A DNA stretch of 64,000 nt from Macrolepiota albuminosa (lineage: Eukaryota; Basidiomycota; Agaricomycetes; Agaricales; Agaricaceae): contig JAMWFC010000101.1 in NCBI GenBank assembly GCA_027475525.1, forward strand, positions 71,101 to 135,100. Direction: 5' to 3'. The position numbers and the translations under genes were made by a program. The notes beneath the pieces were generated by a model. The model worked only from the letters and a program-made list of their open reading frames with translations. It searched no databases and had not been told where the DNA came from. Shown here in pieces: positions 1-9,945 of this stretch. Numbering within the stretch: position 1 is the first letter of the stretch; each line of letters begins with the position of its first letter.

Positions 1-322
1 GAATTCTTCGGATTTTATTGAACATTTGTAAATCTCCAAAAAACTAAAATCAGTGTATCAGTAGGCCTTGAATTTTTCCTGATTTTTCAGTGATTTTCTT
101 TGAACTTTCAAGCATAAAAACTAAAATCAGTGTATCAGTAGGCCTTGAATTTTTCCTGATTTTTCAGTGATTTTCTTTGAACTTTCAAGCATTTTATACA
201 TTCATCTACTAAAAAACAAACAAAAAAGGAAGTATTTGTCAGCCTTAGTCATTGATGACTCAGCTGACAAATTTTTAGTCATCACATCAAATTCCCACAA
301 AAGTCGTCCCATATATTATAGA
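1..322 (-). mobile_element. 5' end of a second Helitron copy, cut by window edge
   Basis: Read on the minus strand from 322, the sequence begins TCTATAATATATGGGACGAC, nearly the same as the start of the full element at 7,606. About 120 bp remain alignable (303-322 against 587-606 of the 7.5-kb end; 205-265 against about 7,495-7,560). The AT-rich text at 60-190 resembles 6,770-6,850 of the full copy. It abuts the 3' hairpin of the next element directly, so the two lie head to tail. A 77-bp duplication sits at 44-197. Confidence 0.65.
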
Positions 323-380
323 CGAGCTACGATTCGTGCCTTCGGCACGAATTTCGTAGCTCGTTGGGGGCTTCGCCCCC
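323..380 (-). other. Helitron 3'-terminal hairpins
   Basis: Two hairpins lie at the minus-strand 3' end. The outer one (323-363) pairs CGAGCTACG with CGTAGCTCG and ATTCGTGCC with GGCACGAAT around a 3-nt loop, with a 2-nt bulge. The inner one (366-380) is GGGGGC-TTC-GCCCCC. Terminal hairpins mark the end of rolling-circle replication in Helitrons. Confidence 0.8.
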
Positions 381-400
381 AAACCCCCCCCCAACTAAGC

Positions 401-655
401 CTCCACCCTAACCTCACTTCGTTCGGTTAGGGCTCCAAGTATGTATAAGTAACTTAGCCTCCACCCCAACCTCACTTCTCCACCCTAACCTCACTTCGTT
501 CGGTTAGGGCTCCAAGTATGTATAAGTAACTTAGCCTCCACCCCAACCTCACTTTGTTCGGTTAGGGCTTCAAGTATGTATATAAGTAACTCAGCCTTCA
601 CCCCAACCTCACTTCGTTCGGTTAGGGGTTCCAAATATGTATATTCATAACTCAA
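401..655. repeat. Helitron subterminal repeats
   Basis: Four imperfect units of about 60-77 bp, each with CCCTAACCTCACTTCGTTCG and then GGTTAGGG, which can fold into a small hairpin (CCCTAACC/GGTTAGGG). The first two are exactly 77 bp apart and may be an assembly duplication; the later two differ by substitutions and look natural. Confidence 0.6.
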
Positions 656-959
656 CTTCTATCATGACTTACTTTCATTATGTCTTACTGGTTCAAGCAT
701 ATGTTGTTAAAGAATAGAAAGTTCACATTTATCAAGAAATGATGTTACAATTCCAAGTTATATATATTCTATTAGTACAGTATCAACAAATATCAAGTTA
801 GATGCTAAAATATAAAAGTTAGTAATAAGTAGGTAATTAACAATCATACTCACATTTGTAAACCCAAAAAATAATGCTACAATTCCAAGTTATATGTACA
901 GTATCAAGTTAGATGCTAAAATATAAAGTTAGTAATAAGTATATAATTAACAATCACAC

Positions 960-2588
960 TTACATTTGTAAACCATTAAGAACTTCTTGATACACAATAT
1001 TTGCAGTCGCTCTTGATGTATTTTCTTCTGACAAAATCACCTTGATACGATCTCCTGATGTGCATCGAGAAAGTGCAACATAGAGTTGGCCATGTGTAAA
1101 AACCGATGATCGAAGGTCCAATCCAACATGCTTGACTGATTGCCCTTGAGACTTGTTGATAGTCATAGCAAAGGCCAATCGAATTGGAAACTGTCTCCTG
1201 CGTAATGGTATGGGCAAATCCTCTTCAGAGGCATCTAGATTGATCCTTGGAATCAAAACAGTTGAACCTGCAAACTTGGCATCTCCACTGATAATACGAC
1301 ATCTGAGAACTCTAGTGCTGATGTGAGTGATAATCATTCTTGTTCCATTGCAAAGTCCTTTGGTTGTGTCCAGATTCCTGAGAAGCATGACAGGAACTCC
1401 AATCTTCAAAGCCAGTTTAGCCAAAGGCAAACTACTGGCTTTCAAAGAGTTGAGATATTCCACAGGATATAATGCAAGGCCATCAGGATTCCTGTTATCA
1501 GAGAGAACAGAATCTGCACTCTGTAAGATCCTTTCTTCCCCTGGATACCTCTCTAGAACTTCTGCATTAATCTCCTCTATATCAGAGTTCTTGCCAGAGA
1601 GAATAGTCCGGTCCAGGTAATACTGATCATTTTGAGGATGACCAATATCAGGATATGTGGAAGAAATCAATCCAGTGATAGAATTGTCATCACAGATCAT
1701 CCTTTCAGGCAGTTTGACTGTTTCTCCAGGTTCTAGATTTTTCCCTGCACCAACATAGAATTGTCATCACAGATCATCCTTTCAGGCAGTTTGACTGTTT
1801 CTCCAGGTTCTAGATTTTTCCCTGCACCAACATCCAACAACCAAGCTGCATGAGCAATATTGTCTACAGTCTGCTCCAACCGCATATTTTGTTTTTCCCT
1901 GCACCAACATCCAACAACCAAGCTGCATGAGCAATATTGTCTACAGTCTGCTCCAACCGCATATTTTGAACCAAGTAATGGACTTGAATATTATCCCAAA
2001 GTCGGCCTCTTTTGAGTGAAGCAGCAATCATCTGCTGCCTGAGTCCATGTGGAACCACTGGAAGAGTTTGCCTAAAGTCCCCTCCAAAAACCACAGTGAC
2101 TCCACCAAAGGAAATGTCATTATTGAAGATGTCTCTGAAGCCACGATTGACAGAGTCAATGGCATTTTTGTGTTGCATTGGAACTTCATCCCAAATAACA
2201 ACTTTGGTGCGAAGTATGAGCTGTGATAACTGGGTTCCTCTCTTGATATTGGCAATGGATGTGTCAAGAGCAGGAATGGGAATTTTGAATCTTGAATGAG
2301 CTGTCCTACCCCCTTCCAACAATAAGGCAGCAATGCCAGATGATGCTACACATAATGCCACATCTCCATGGGAACGAACTGCAGCAGCCAGAGTATTGCA
2401 GACAAAGGTTTTGCCACATCCTCCAGCACTGTGAATGAATAGCATCCTGCCCAAATTGTTGTTCACTGAGTTTATGACAGCATTGAAAGTCTCCAGTTGT
2501 TCCACATTGAACTTGGCCTTGTTACTCTCCACTCTTTGCTTGAGCTCCTCAACATCATAATTGGTTTCATCTTCTAAAAGCCTGTTGC
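960..2588 (-). pseudogene. Helitron helicase domain (PIF1-like), broken
   Basis: This is the C-terminal superfamily-1 DNA helicase part of the Helitron protein, which unwinds the donor strand during rolling-circle transposition. Visible motifs in order: Walker A SAGGCGKTF, Walker B-like VVIWDEVPM, GGDFRQTLPV (motif III), and near the C end TINKSQGQS and QLYVALSRC (motifs V and VI). It ends in QEVLNGLQM and a stop at 960. Two exact 77-bp duplications (from 1,681 and 1,815) split the reading frame into pieces. Without the extra copies the motif order is continuous and normal for the family. It joins the upstream Rep part through a 51-nt intron. So the helicase may be intact in the real genome even though the whole element is defective. 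Confidence 0.85.
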
Positions 2589-2639
2589 CTAGAAGAATGA
2601 TCAGTGTTCAAGTCAATCTTTTATGCAAATGCCAATTAC
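2589..2639 (-). other. Spliceosomal intron in the Helitron gene
   Basis: On the minus strand a 51-nt segment begins GTAATT and ends TTCTAG. Removing it joins ...NWNIVPG to NRLLEDETNYDVEEL... and then to the helicase start in one frame. Unspliced, the upstream frame stops within the segment (HLHKRLT*). The size fits other introns in this window. Confidence 0.75.
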
Positions 2640-5380
2640 CTGGAACTATGTTCCAATTCTGTTGAGCCTCTGGCATGTTGGGAAAGTCTTTCAGAGTTTT
2701 TCCAAAATTCATCAAAGTGTCATTGATGAGATAAAGGCCATAGTCATAGACATCCTCATTGGTAAAGACTCGGTCCCTGTATTGCCTAGTATGTTCCAAT
2801 CTGTGTCGAAGATCATCACAGATAGAATGTTTGAATTCGTCCCATAGAGCCTCAGGAGTGGCAGGAGCACAGTGGAATAGAATAGTGCAAAACAGCTGCC
2901 TGAGAGCTGATCCTAGTTGGATTGGAGCAGCTTCAGTGAGACACTGCCTCCATTCTGCATCATCCTCCAAAAGACCTAGAGCCTTGCATGCTTCTTGATA
3001 AGTGGGATAGATATGGCCATTGACTGTCCTGAGATCAGCCCATGAAGTTGCATTGGTTACAACAGTCAAGAGCATCCTGAGATAGAACCTTTCTCCCTGT
3101 CTTGGTGAAGCAAAATACATTCTTCCAATTGCTGTCCCTCTCTGCCTCTCCTTCCAACTCCGTTTAGATGCTTCATAAACAAACTTGGTTGGAAAGTTCT
3201 GATAAGTGGTGTTATTATTGGGAAACCTGGTATTGGCTTCAAACCAAGCTGTGAGTGCAGTCTTGTCTGCATTAGGTCTAGCAGCCACCACCTGTATTGG
3301 TTCATCATCTGGGAAATAGACTTCATGCTGGTTTTCCAAGTGCACAGGCAATCTGTACACTGAAGGATATTCAGCATGCATGTTAAATTCAAAGATGTGC
3401 CAGCAAGCCTCAGGAGCAGAAATGTATCTGGCATCCAAGTGTTCCTTGATTTCATCCCTCTCCTCCTTAGCAATCTCCAAAGTTGTCCTATCATGGCCCT
3501 TGTAGATGTACTTGTGAATGTATTTGATTGCATCCACTGAAGCACAGACTTCCACATTGATATGACATTGAAATTTGGCTGAGAGATATGGATTGTATGG
3601 GACAATCAAATACTCTGGCAACAATATCTGGATGGTCAGAAGCTGTTTGCCTCTTTCCATTAACCATAGGTTCCTTTAGCAGAGCCTCTTCAATTTCTGG
3701 CCACTTTGGATTGGCAGTCATGGTGATGAAGAGATCTGGTTTATGGAAATGCCTGCAAATAGCCATAGAGTCCTGGAATAATTGCTGCATGTGTCGTTCA
3801 CTTCCAACATGAGAAGAGGGAAGGACTACCCGTCGGCTTTGCCTGCGTAAGTCTTCATCTCCAGCAGCCGCATCGACCACCCCTTGATACACTTCAGCCC
3901 TAATCTTCTTTTGATTGTGCCGGACCCAATTGAGCTTGTTCTGCTCAGTTGATGCCCATGCATCCACAACATATTGCTGAAACAGTCTGCCACTCCAAAG
4001 CAATGCAGCATTAGCTTCCAAAGCTCTTTGCTGCAGCCTATATGCATAATATGCAGTTTGGCTAACTTTTTTGGCTTTTTGTTCTCCTGCTGGTCCAAAT
4101 TGAGATTGAATATTGGTGTGAAATCCAGGTTCTCCAGTTGGAAATATGATAGTGTAATGCAGAGGAATGTAATAGGGGTGTAGATGACTGATTCGCTTCA
4201 ATTGACCTCCATGCAGATGCAGGACTATGTCACGGTGATCTGATCGTTCTTCAGAACCATCTCCTGGTATAATTGCAGCAACTCCTTCCTGTTCATTAGG
4301 GTTGTTATAGCGTTGATGGTCTCCAAAGTCAGCTCTAAGTTGAACAGAAAGCCTTTGTGGTTGGCCTTCAGGAACTTCTGTCATAATCTGCTTTGCAAGC
4401 TTGTATAAGCCAATAAAGGGATTGACTCTATGAAGCATATCCTGCAAAGAGGCCATTATCTGAGGATCCAATCTAGGATTGCTTCCCTGACGAAAAGCCA
4501 ATTGTTGATTGTGATTGTAGAAGTAGAGTTGTGCATACACAGGATGATCACCTTCAGTTGGAAGCAAAGCACCTGTCAGATGATGGAGCTCTCCATTAAT
4601 CCTAAAGCTGTATGGTCCTGGAGCATTCGTAATCGCATGGTCAATTTTGACTCCCAGAGATGTAAATGCAAAGGCTGCATTGTATTGGCGAATAGATGCT
4701 TTAAAAGCATCAGAAAGAGGATGGTGACCTTGGAGTAAGCCAAGCAGTTCTGGTGGAGCATCTTCAAGTCTAGGCAAATCAATCTGCCCTTGTAAACAGC
4801 ACATGCCAAACTTTGGATTACGTCTAGTAGACTTGGAGAGCTTTTCAGCATCAAAATGTAGAGCATGACAGTGTGGACATGCAACATCCATAGAACCAAG
4901 ATAATGTGAAGGGGATCCATCCAGATAATGCTGTCTTCCTGTTGGAAGAGCATTTCTAGGCTGAACATCATCAGGTTGTTGTATCCTCTGTAAGACAGGA
5001 GGTGCTGGTACATTTTGCTGCATGACATCCCCAGGTGGATCCACATACTCCAAGTCAGGAGGTGCTGGTAGATATTGCTGTCTATTATCTCCAGGTGGAT
5101 CCACATACTCCAAGTCCTCCTCTATATTCTCAGCAGGATTATTCCTAGGATCATCCAGTAGATTTGGATCAATCTCATTGTCTATGGGATGCTCCAAATA
5201 CTCCAAAGGATTTTGAAGCATTTCATCAAAAGCTGCATGGATATTTTGTAATTCATGAGGATCCAAATCATTGAAATCCTCTTCCAGATCAGCTAAATGT
5301 TGCTGTTGCCAGTTTTGTAAGATCCTTTCAGCCCTAGCCTGATTCAAAGGCCTATGTTCAGGATTGAGATCTACATCCTG
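2640..5380 (-). pseudogene. Helitron N domain and Rep region, HUH motif deleted
   Basis: The central part of the Helitron protein. 5,380-3,613 carries the Helitron-like N region: a C-x2-C-H type motif (ACPHCHALHFDAEK), then DHQRYNNPNEQEGVAAIIPG and ITMTANPKWPEIEEAL. At about 3,612 the frame jumps from DHPDIVARVF straight to LIVPYNPYLSAKFQCHINVE. In other Helitrons roughly 100-150 residues lie between these blocks, including the HUH metal-binding histidines. Both active-site tyrosines survive just after the junction (KYIHKYIYKG). The rest runs to the intron at 2,639. Known family role: the Rep endonuclease nicks DNA and holds the 5' end on tyrosine. Inference: with no HUH motif this copy cannot nick and depends on others. 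Confidence 0.8.
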
Positions 5381-6577
5381 TTAATCTTTCTTAGTCAATG
5401 CAACCTTTAAAAGTTGTCTTTGTCTCACCTCTAGCTGGTGTAAAGCCCTTTGTGCCTCTGCTACTGCTTGCTCTTCAGCTATAGCAATATCTCTGAGCTG
5501 TTGTTGCTCATGCAATACTGCTAATGCCTGTTGTTGCCTTTGCCACTCTTGTTGCCTCTCCTCCTCTTCAGCCATAGCAATATGTCTGAGCTGTTGCTGC
5601 TCTTGTAACACTGCTAGTGCCTGCCGTTGTCTATCCTGCTCCTCAGCTGCAGCAATATGCCTCAACCTTTGTTGGTCTTGCAATGCTGCTAATGATTGTG
5701 CTTGTATAGGAGCAACCTGCTGGTTAATTTGTCTTCCTCTATTCCCAGGTGCAGGTGGCAGTGGTAGTGGCATTGTGAAGTTTGGCAAAGCAGCTCTATG
5801 CAAAGCAGGCATTCTAGGTATAGGATTCTGTAAAGGAGCATCCCAACCTTCAGGCAAATGAGTTTCAGGTATACTCATAGCAGTCCCACCAACTACAGGC
5901 TGATTGACTGATCCCACTCTATGATCTCTTCCATGCACAGTAGCTGGTAGAGGTGCTACTATTGAAGGCACATAAGGAGCTCTATATGCAGGAAGAGGTA
6001 GAGGTGGTATCATTCTAGGAATTGGATTTTGCAAAGGAGCATTCCATCCTTCAGGTAAATGAGTTTCAGGAATAGCCCTAGCAAATAGATCCTCAGCAAC
6101 AGTTGGTGGTCTAAGAGGCCTCCTCAAAGAGCTAGAAGGATTTTCCCTAGAGCTTGAAGCAATCTGATTATTTCCCCCAGTTCTCATATCCCTCAATCCT
6201 GTATTTCCCCCAGATATATCAGAGCTTGAAGCAATCTGATTATTTCCCTCAGTTCTCATATCCCCCAATCTTGTGATTCCAAGTTGTACATCCTCAGATG
6301 CAAATAAATCCACAGCCACAGTTGGTCCAATAGGCCTCTCTAAAGAGCTAGAGGCAATCTGACTATTTCTTCCAATTCTTATATCCCCAGATCCCATATC
6401 CCCAGTTCCATAATGAAGTGGTATAACCACTGAAGTAGATCTTCTACTTCTATTTGCACGACGCTCATCAGGATCAGTCATTTGTAACTGTTGTAGCCTG
6501 CTTTGAATCCTAGCCTGCTGTCTTTGACCTTCAGGAGTACTGGGTTCGTTATTAGAATGAGTAGTTGAAGATTGCCT
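5381..6577 (-). pseudogene. Helitron leader region, Gln-rich coiled coil, ending at in-frame TAA
   Basis: A 366-residue frame (from the ATG at 6,481) in the same frame as the Rep region behind it, separated only by a TAA at 5,381-5,383. Its middle holds two copies of a block like IPETHLPEGWNAPLQNPIPRM. Its C half is a repeated Q/R/E-rich coiled coil (three units around QEQQQLRHIA). The frame stays open upstream of the ATG to an apparent splice acceptor (TTTCAG) at about 6,577, so the first exon lies further out in the 5' region. I infer a single protein, now cut by one stop. No enzyme motif is visible here; the region may mediate self-association. Confidence 0.6.
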
Positions 6578-7606
6578 GAAAGAATAGTTTTTTAAGCATT
6601 TTCATAGCTTAAAACTATTGAAAGACACTTACATGATGAGTATATCAATAGCTCAAAATTGTCCAAGTGTTACTGTAAGCTGAATAGAATTTTTCTTGAT
6701 TTTTTTTTGAATTTTATAAGCATTTATAAAGCTCAAAAACAATAAAAGTCACTTACTACAATAGCCCAAACTTTTACTATTAGCTGAATTGAATTTTTCC
6801 TGATTTTTCTGTGATTTTTTCGAATTTTTTAAGCATTTTCTAAGCTCAAATACATTAAAAATCACTTACAATGATCAATCAATAGCTGAAAGTTGTCGAG
6901 CTATTGAATGTTTGTTAAGGATCATCAATCAATCAATCAATCATTACTTACTTTGTAGTTGAGTGTGAAAATTTCGCTATAAGAATATTTGTTAATAGTC
7001 ATCAATCAATCAATCAGTCAATACTTACTTTGTAATCAAATTTCGAAGTTGTAGCTAGATCAATCATTTATTAATATCTATCAATCAATCAATCAATCAA
7101 TACTTACTTTGTAATCGAGTTTCAAAGTGTTGCTATAAGAATGGTTATTAATATTTGTAAATCAATCAATCAATCAACACTTACTTTGTAGTGTAGTTTA
7201 CTCACTACAACGTTGAAACCGTGGAAAAATTGATGCTGTTTGGTTTAAGATCATGCGAGGCGTGAAAACTGGTGTCCACTAAATCGACGTTGAAACCGTG
7301 GAAAAATTGATGCTGTTTGGTTTAAGATCATGCGAGGCGTGAAAACTGGTGTCCACTAAATCATGTTTTGGCCTCGGCCACATTCACACACTCCAAATAC
7401 CTTCCACATGTGTCCGAGAGATATTGTACATTTAAATATTTATTATACACTCTTTTTCATTGAATAATATCTTTTTTTTTTCTTTTCTACTGAAAAACTG
7501 ACCGAAAAACAAACGAAAAAGGCAAGTATTTGTCAGCCTTAGTCAGAAACTGTCAAAACTGACTAATCAATCATTCCCATGAAACGGTCGTCCCATATAC
7601 TATAGA
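6578..7606 (-). other. Helitron 5' noncoding region
   Basis: AT-rich, with several (ATCA)n runs at 6,924-7,170 and repeated phrases like ACTTACTTTGTA. It holds one exact 77-bp duplication (7,211-7,364). A first exon and promoter must lie here, but I cannot place them. Confidence 0.5.
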
Positions 7607-8212
7607 TTTTCCAGTGCACAGACCACCAGATCACATGACTTTTTGCTCTTGACCTCCCAGCATTCCTGACCTAATTTGTTGTTCCATTTTCCATTTTGGT
7701 CACCAGATCACATGACTTTTTGCTCTTGACCTCCCAGCATTCCTGACCTAATTTGTTGTTCCATTTTCCATTTTGGTAATGCATGTTTCAGTGCCACCAT
7801 TCCATTCATCTCTTCCTTCCTCCATTCAATGCATGTTTCAGTGCCACCATTCCATTCATCCCTTTCAGTGCCACCATTCCATTCATCTCTTCCTTCCTCC
7901 ATTCAATGCATGTTTCAGTGCCACCATTCCATTCATCCCTTCTTTCCTCCATTCAATGCATGTGCCACCATTCTATTCATCTCTTTTGACATCTCTCCAT
8001 GCTTCTTTCTCTTTCTCCTTTCAGTCATATCCAATTGGGCATTGTCAGATCAGATCTTGATCTAGATCATCACAATTTAATCCCATTTTGTCACCTCTGC
8101 CAGCTTCCATGCTTCCCCTCCCCATAACAGTGGTTAGACTATTGTTGAGTTGATAGCTTGAGCTGGTCCCTGCCCTGTCTGTGTATTTATTGGGGTGTTT
8201 TTGGAGATATAA
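7607..8212. repeat. Spacer with minisatellite
   Basis: No gene seen. 7,624-7,777 is an exact 77-bp duplication. 7,779-7,990 is a variable minisatellite built from GTGCCACCATTCCATTCATC and CTTCCTCCATTCAATGCATG, about four units. Its overlapping short ORFs are by-products of the repeat. Confidence 0.6.
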
Positions 8213-8450
8213 TTTGTTGAGACTGCTACCAGAAGGCTTACAGTTTTCAGCCCATAATTAAATGTTTATTTTGACTTCTGGTGCATTAATTTGTTGAGAC
8301 TGCTACCAGAAGGCTTACAGTTTTCAGCCCATAATTAAATGTTTATTTTGACTTCTGGTGCATGGTGTGTTTGAGACTGCTACCAGAAGGCTTACAGTTT
8401 TCAGCCCATAATTAAATGTTTATTTTGACTTCTGGTGCATGGTGTGTCCC
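8213..8450. repeat. Three tandem copies of a 77-bp unit
   Basis: The phrase TTGAGACTGCTACCAGAAGG starts at 8,217, 8,294 and 8,371, exactly 77 bp apart. It fits the window-wide assembly-join pattern, occurring twice in succession. Confidence 0.75.
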
Positions 8451-8469
8451 TGACTGCTGGTACAGCGTT

Positions 8470-8800
8470 GTATCACTGGCAATTGTCAAGAAGACCACCA
8501 AGCCTGGCAAGAAGACAAAGAGGAAAAAACCAATGACAAAGAAGTCAGTAACCATTATTGAAAGTGATGAAATTCGTTTCCTGCTCAAATAGCTAATCAA
8601 TAGTTAGTAGATGACACAGCCAGTCTAGTCACAGGACAATCAAAACTGTTTGTCTGTCTATCAAAGCCATTGACTTTCAATTGCTCAACAGATCCTTTTC
8701 TGGTCAAGAGCAAGAGCAAGGAGCAGGTGATAGAGTCTGGTCACAATAAGGCCATTGTAGCTGGTGCAATGGCAGGAACTGTCAATTCAAGTAGTTTGGA
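8470..8800 (+). repeat. Diverged copy of the 59.3-kb gene segment
   Basis: This segment aligns along its length with 59,270-59,580 (same strand): both read CAATTGTCAAGAA, then a lysine-rich coding stretch, then CTGCTCAAATAGCTAA, then a segment coding DPFLVKSKSKE / DPLPVKGKGKE and IVAGAMAG / IVAGVMAG. It has many substitutions and small indels and no open frame over the whole. It is a decayed fragment of the gene family at 58.4-60.3 kb, without the Cys cluster. Confidence 0.65.
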
Positions 8801-8879
8801 AGGGCATACAATGCACAGTGAGCAGCCAGAAGAGGAGAGTTGTGGTTTTCACCAATTGATATTTTCCATCACAGCCAGA

Positions 8880-9890
8880 ATAATCTAATGTTTGATCTAG
8901 AGACATGCATCTGTAGAAAAGGCAGATCAGAAATGGTATAAAGCTGGCAGGTGAGAATGGTCTTTAGAAAAGCTAAGGTAACATGATTTAAAGTATCAAT
9001 TAGTGATTCAACTTTTTGTAAGGAAATGAAGTGGCCCAACTTCCAAGAAATAAGCTTGGTCAAGTATTTCTTATGTGTTTTGTAAGATAAAAACCACTCA
9101 AAACCAATATAAGTGAATTTTTCTGGAGCCTAAGGTCACCCTAATGCAGATGCCACAGACCAAATCAAATCCTTTGAATATCTATAAAATAGTATAAAAT
9201 CATCTCTTTGATGTAAATACTAGAAAAAAAATAAAGCTGTCTATCTATTTAAGAACTGCTTCTACATCTTTTGCTTTGTATATTCAAACAATAGCATCTG
9301 TTATCTATCTGAAAATACAAGGAGCAGGAGAGATGCCAAAGTTAAGCCTATGATTAAAAATGACTTTGTTATCAATAGAGAGCACTGTGAATAACCATTT
9401 TTTCAGGTGTGTAGATATAATTCAAAAGCTGATTTAACATCAAAAACTGCAACCTGAGTATGAAGGGGAGCATCTGCAACAAGAAGCCAAAATGCAGAAA
9501 AGGAGCCCTATTTACACTGAAAATGTTTTGCATCAATGACAGAGTTGACAGATAGAATTGATGCATTGTTTTGAGGATATGAATAATCTACTGTGATGCA
9601 TAATTTGTCTCTAAAGCTTTCAATAACATTAAAAGGAGCTATGCAGTAAGTCTGAACAAGCTATAAATGAGAGAAGAGGGGTATTCTAGATAAATACAGC
9701 TCAATAAACATTCCTTTGCATATTTTTCAACAATGAATTTATGATGTTTGAGAGGGTAATAGTGATTAGAAGGGGAAAAGGTCTCACTTAAAGTAAATAC
9801 ATCCAAACCTAGTGAAAAATCAAATTGTAAACCATGAATAATGTGTAAAAATTGACTAGCTGCTCTAATTTCATTAAGCACTGTCACTCA
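8880..9890 (-). pseudogene. Decayed reverse transcriptase of a DIRS-like element
   Basis: Translating the minus strand in short pieces gives recognisable RT blocks of the fungal tyrosine-recombinase retrotransposon type. 9,887-9,639 has FSPSNHYYPLKHHKFIVEKY, the N-terminal region before the palm. About 9,510-9,420 has ADAPLHTQVAVFDVKSAF, the first catalytic-Asp block. About 9,110-8,870 has PEKFTYIGFEWFLSY followed by the connection region. Stops and frameshifts separate them. It lies directly downstream of the Gag-like remnant at 9,946-12,316, the order expected for one element. No recombinase domain is visible, so the 3' part is lost. Confidence 0.7.
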
Positions 9891-9945
9891 CTTTGGAACG
9901 GTATTGTGTATAGTGACTAGAAAATATTGATCAAGCAGTGCAGTT

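Larger units (their letters stand above)
323..7606 (-). mobile_element. Helitron (rolling-circle transposon), defective
   Basis: On the minus strand the element starts with TC (TCTATAGTATATGGGACG) at 7,606 and ends after a long hairpin at 323. The base before the start is A and the base after the end is T, as expected for Helitron insertion into AT. Its coding part has the Helitron order: glutamine-rich leader, Helitron-like N domain, Rep region, then a PIF1-family helicase. The last four bases are CTCG, not the canonical CTRR. The coding region carries a TAA, a deletion over the HUH nuclease motif, and two 77-bp duplications, so this copy is not autonomous. Confidence 0.85.

Noticed and set aside
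7779..7990. Short overlapping plus-strand ORFs rich in His/Ser/Phe
   Set aside because: They are translations of a minisatellite with no start context or conservation signal.
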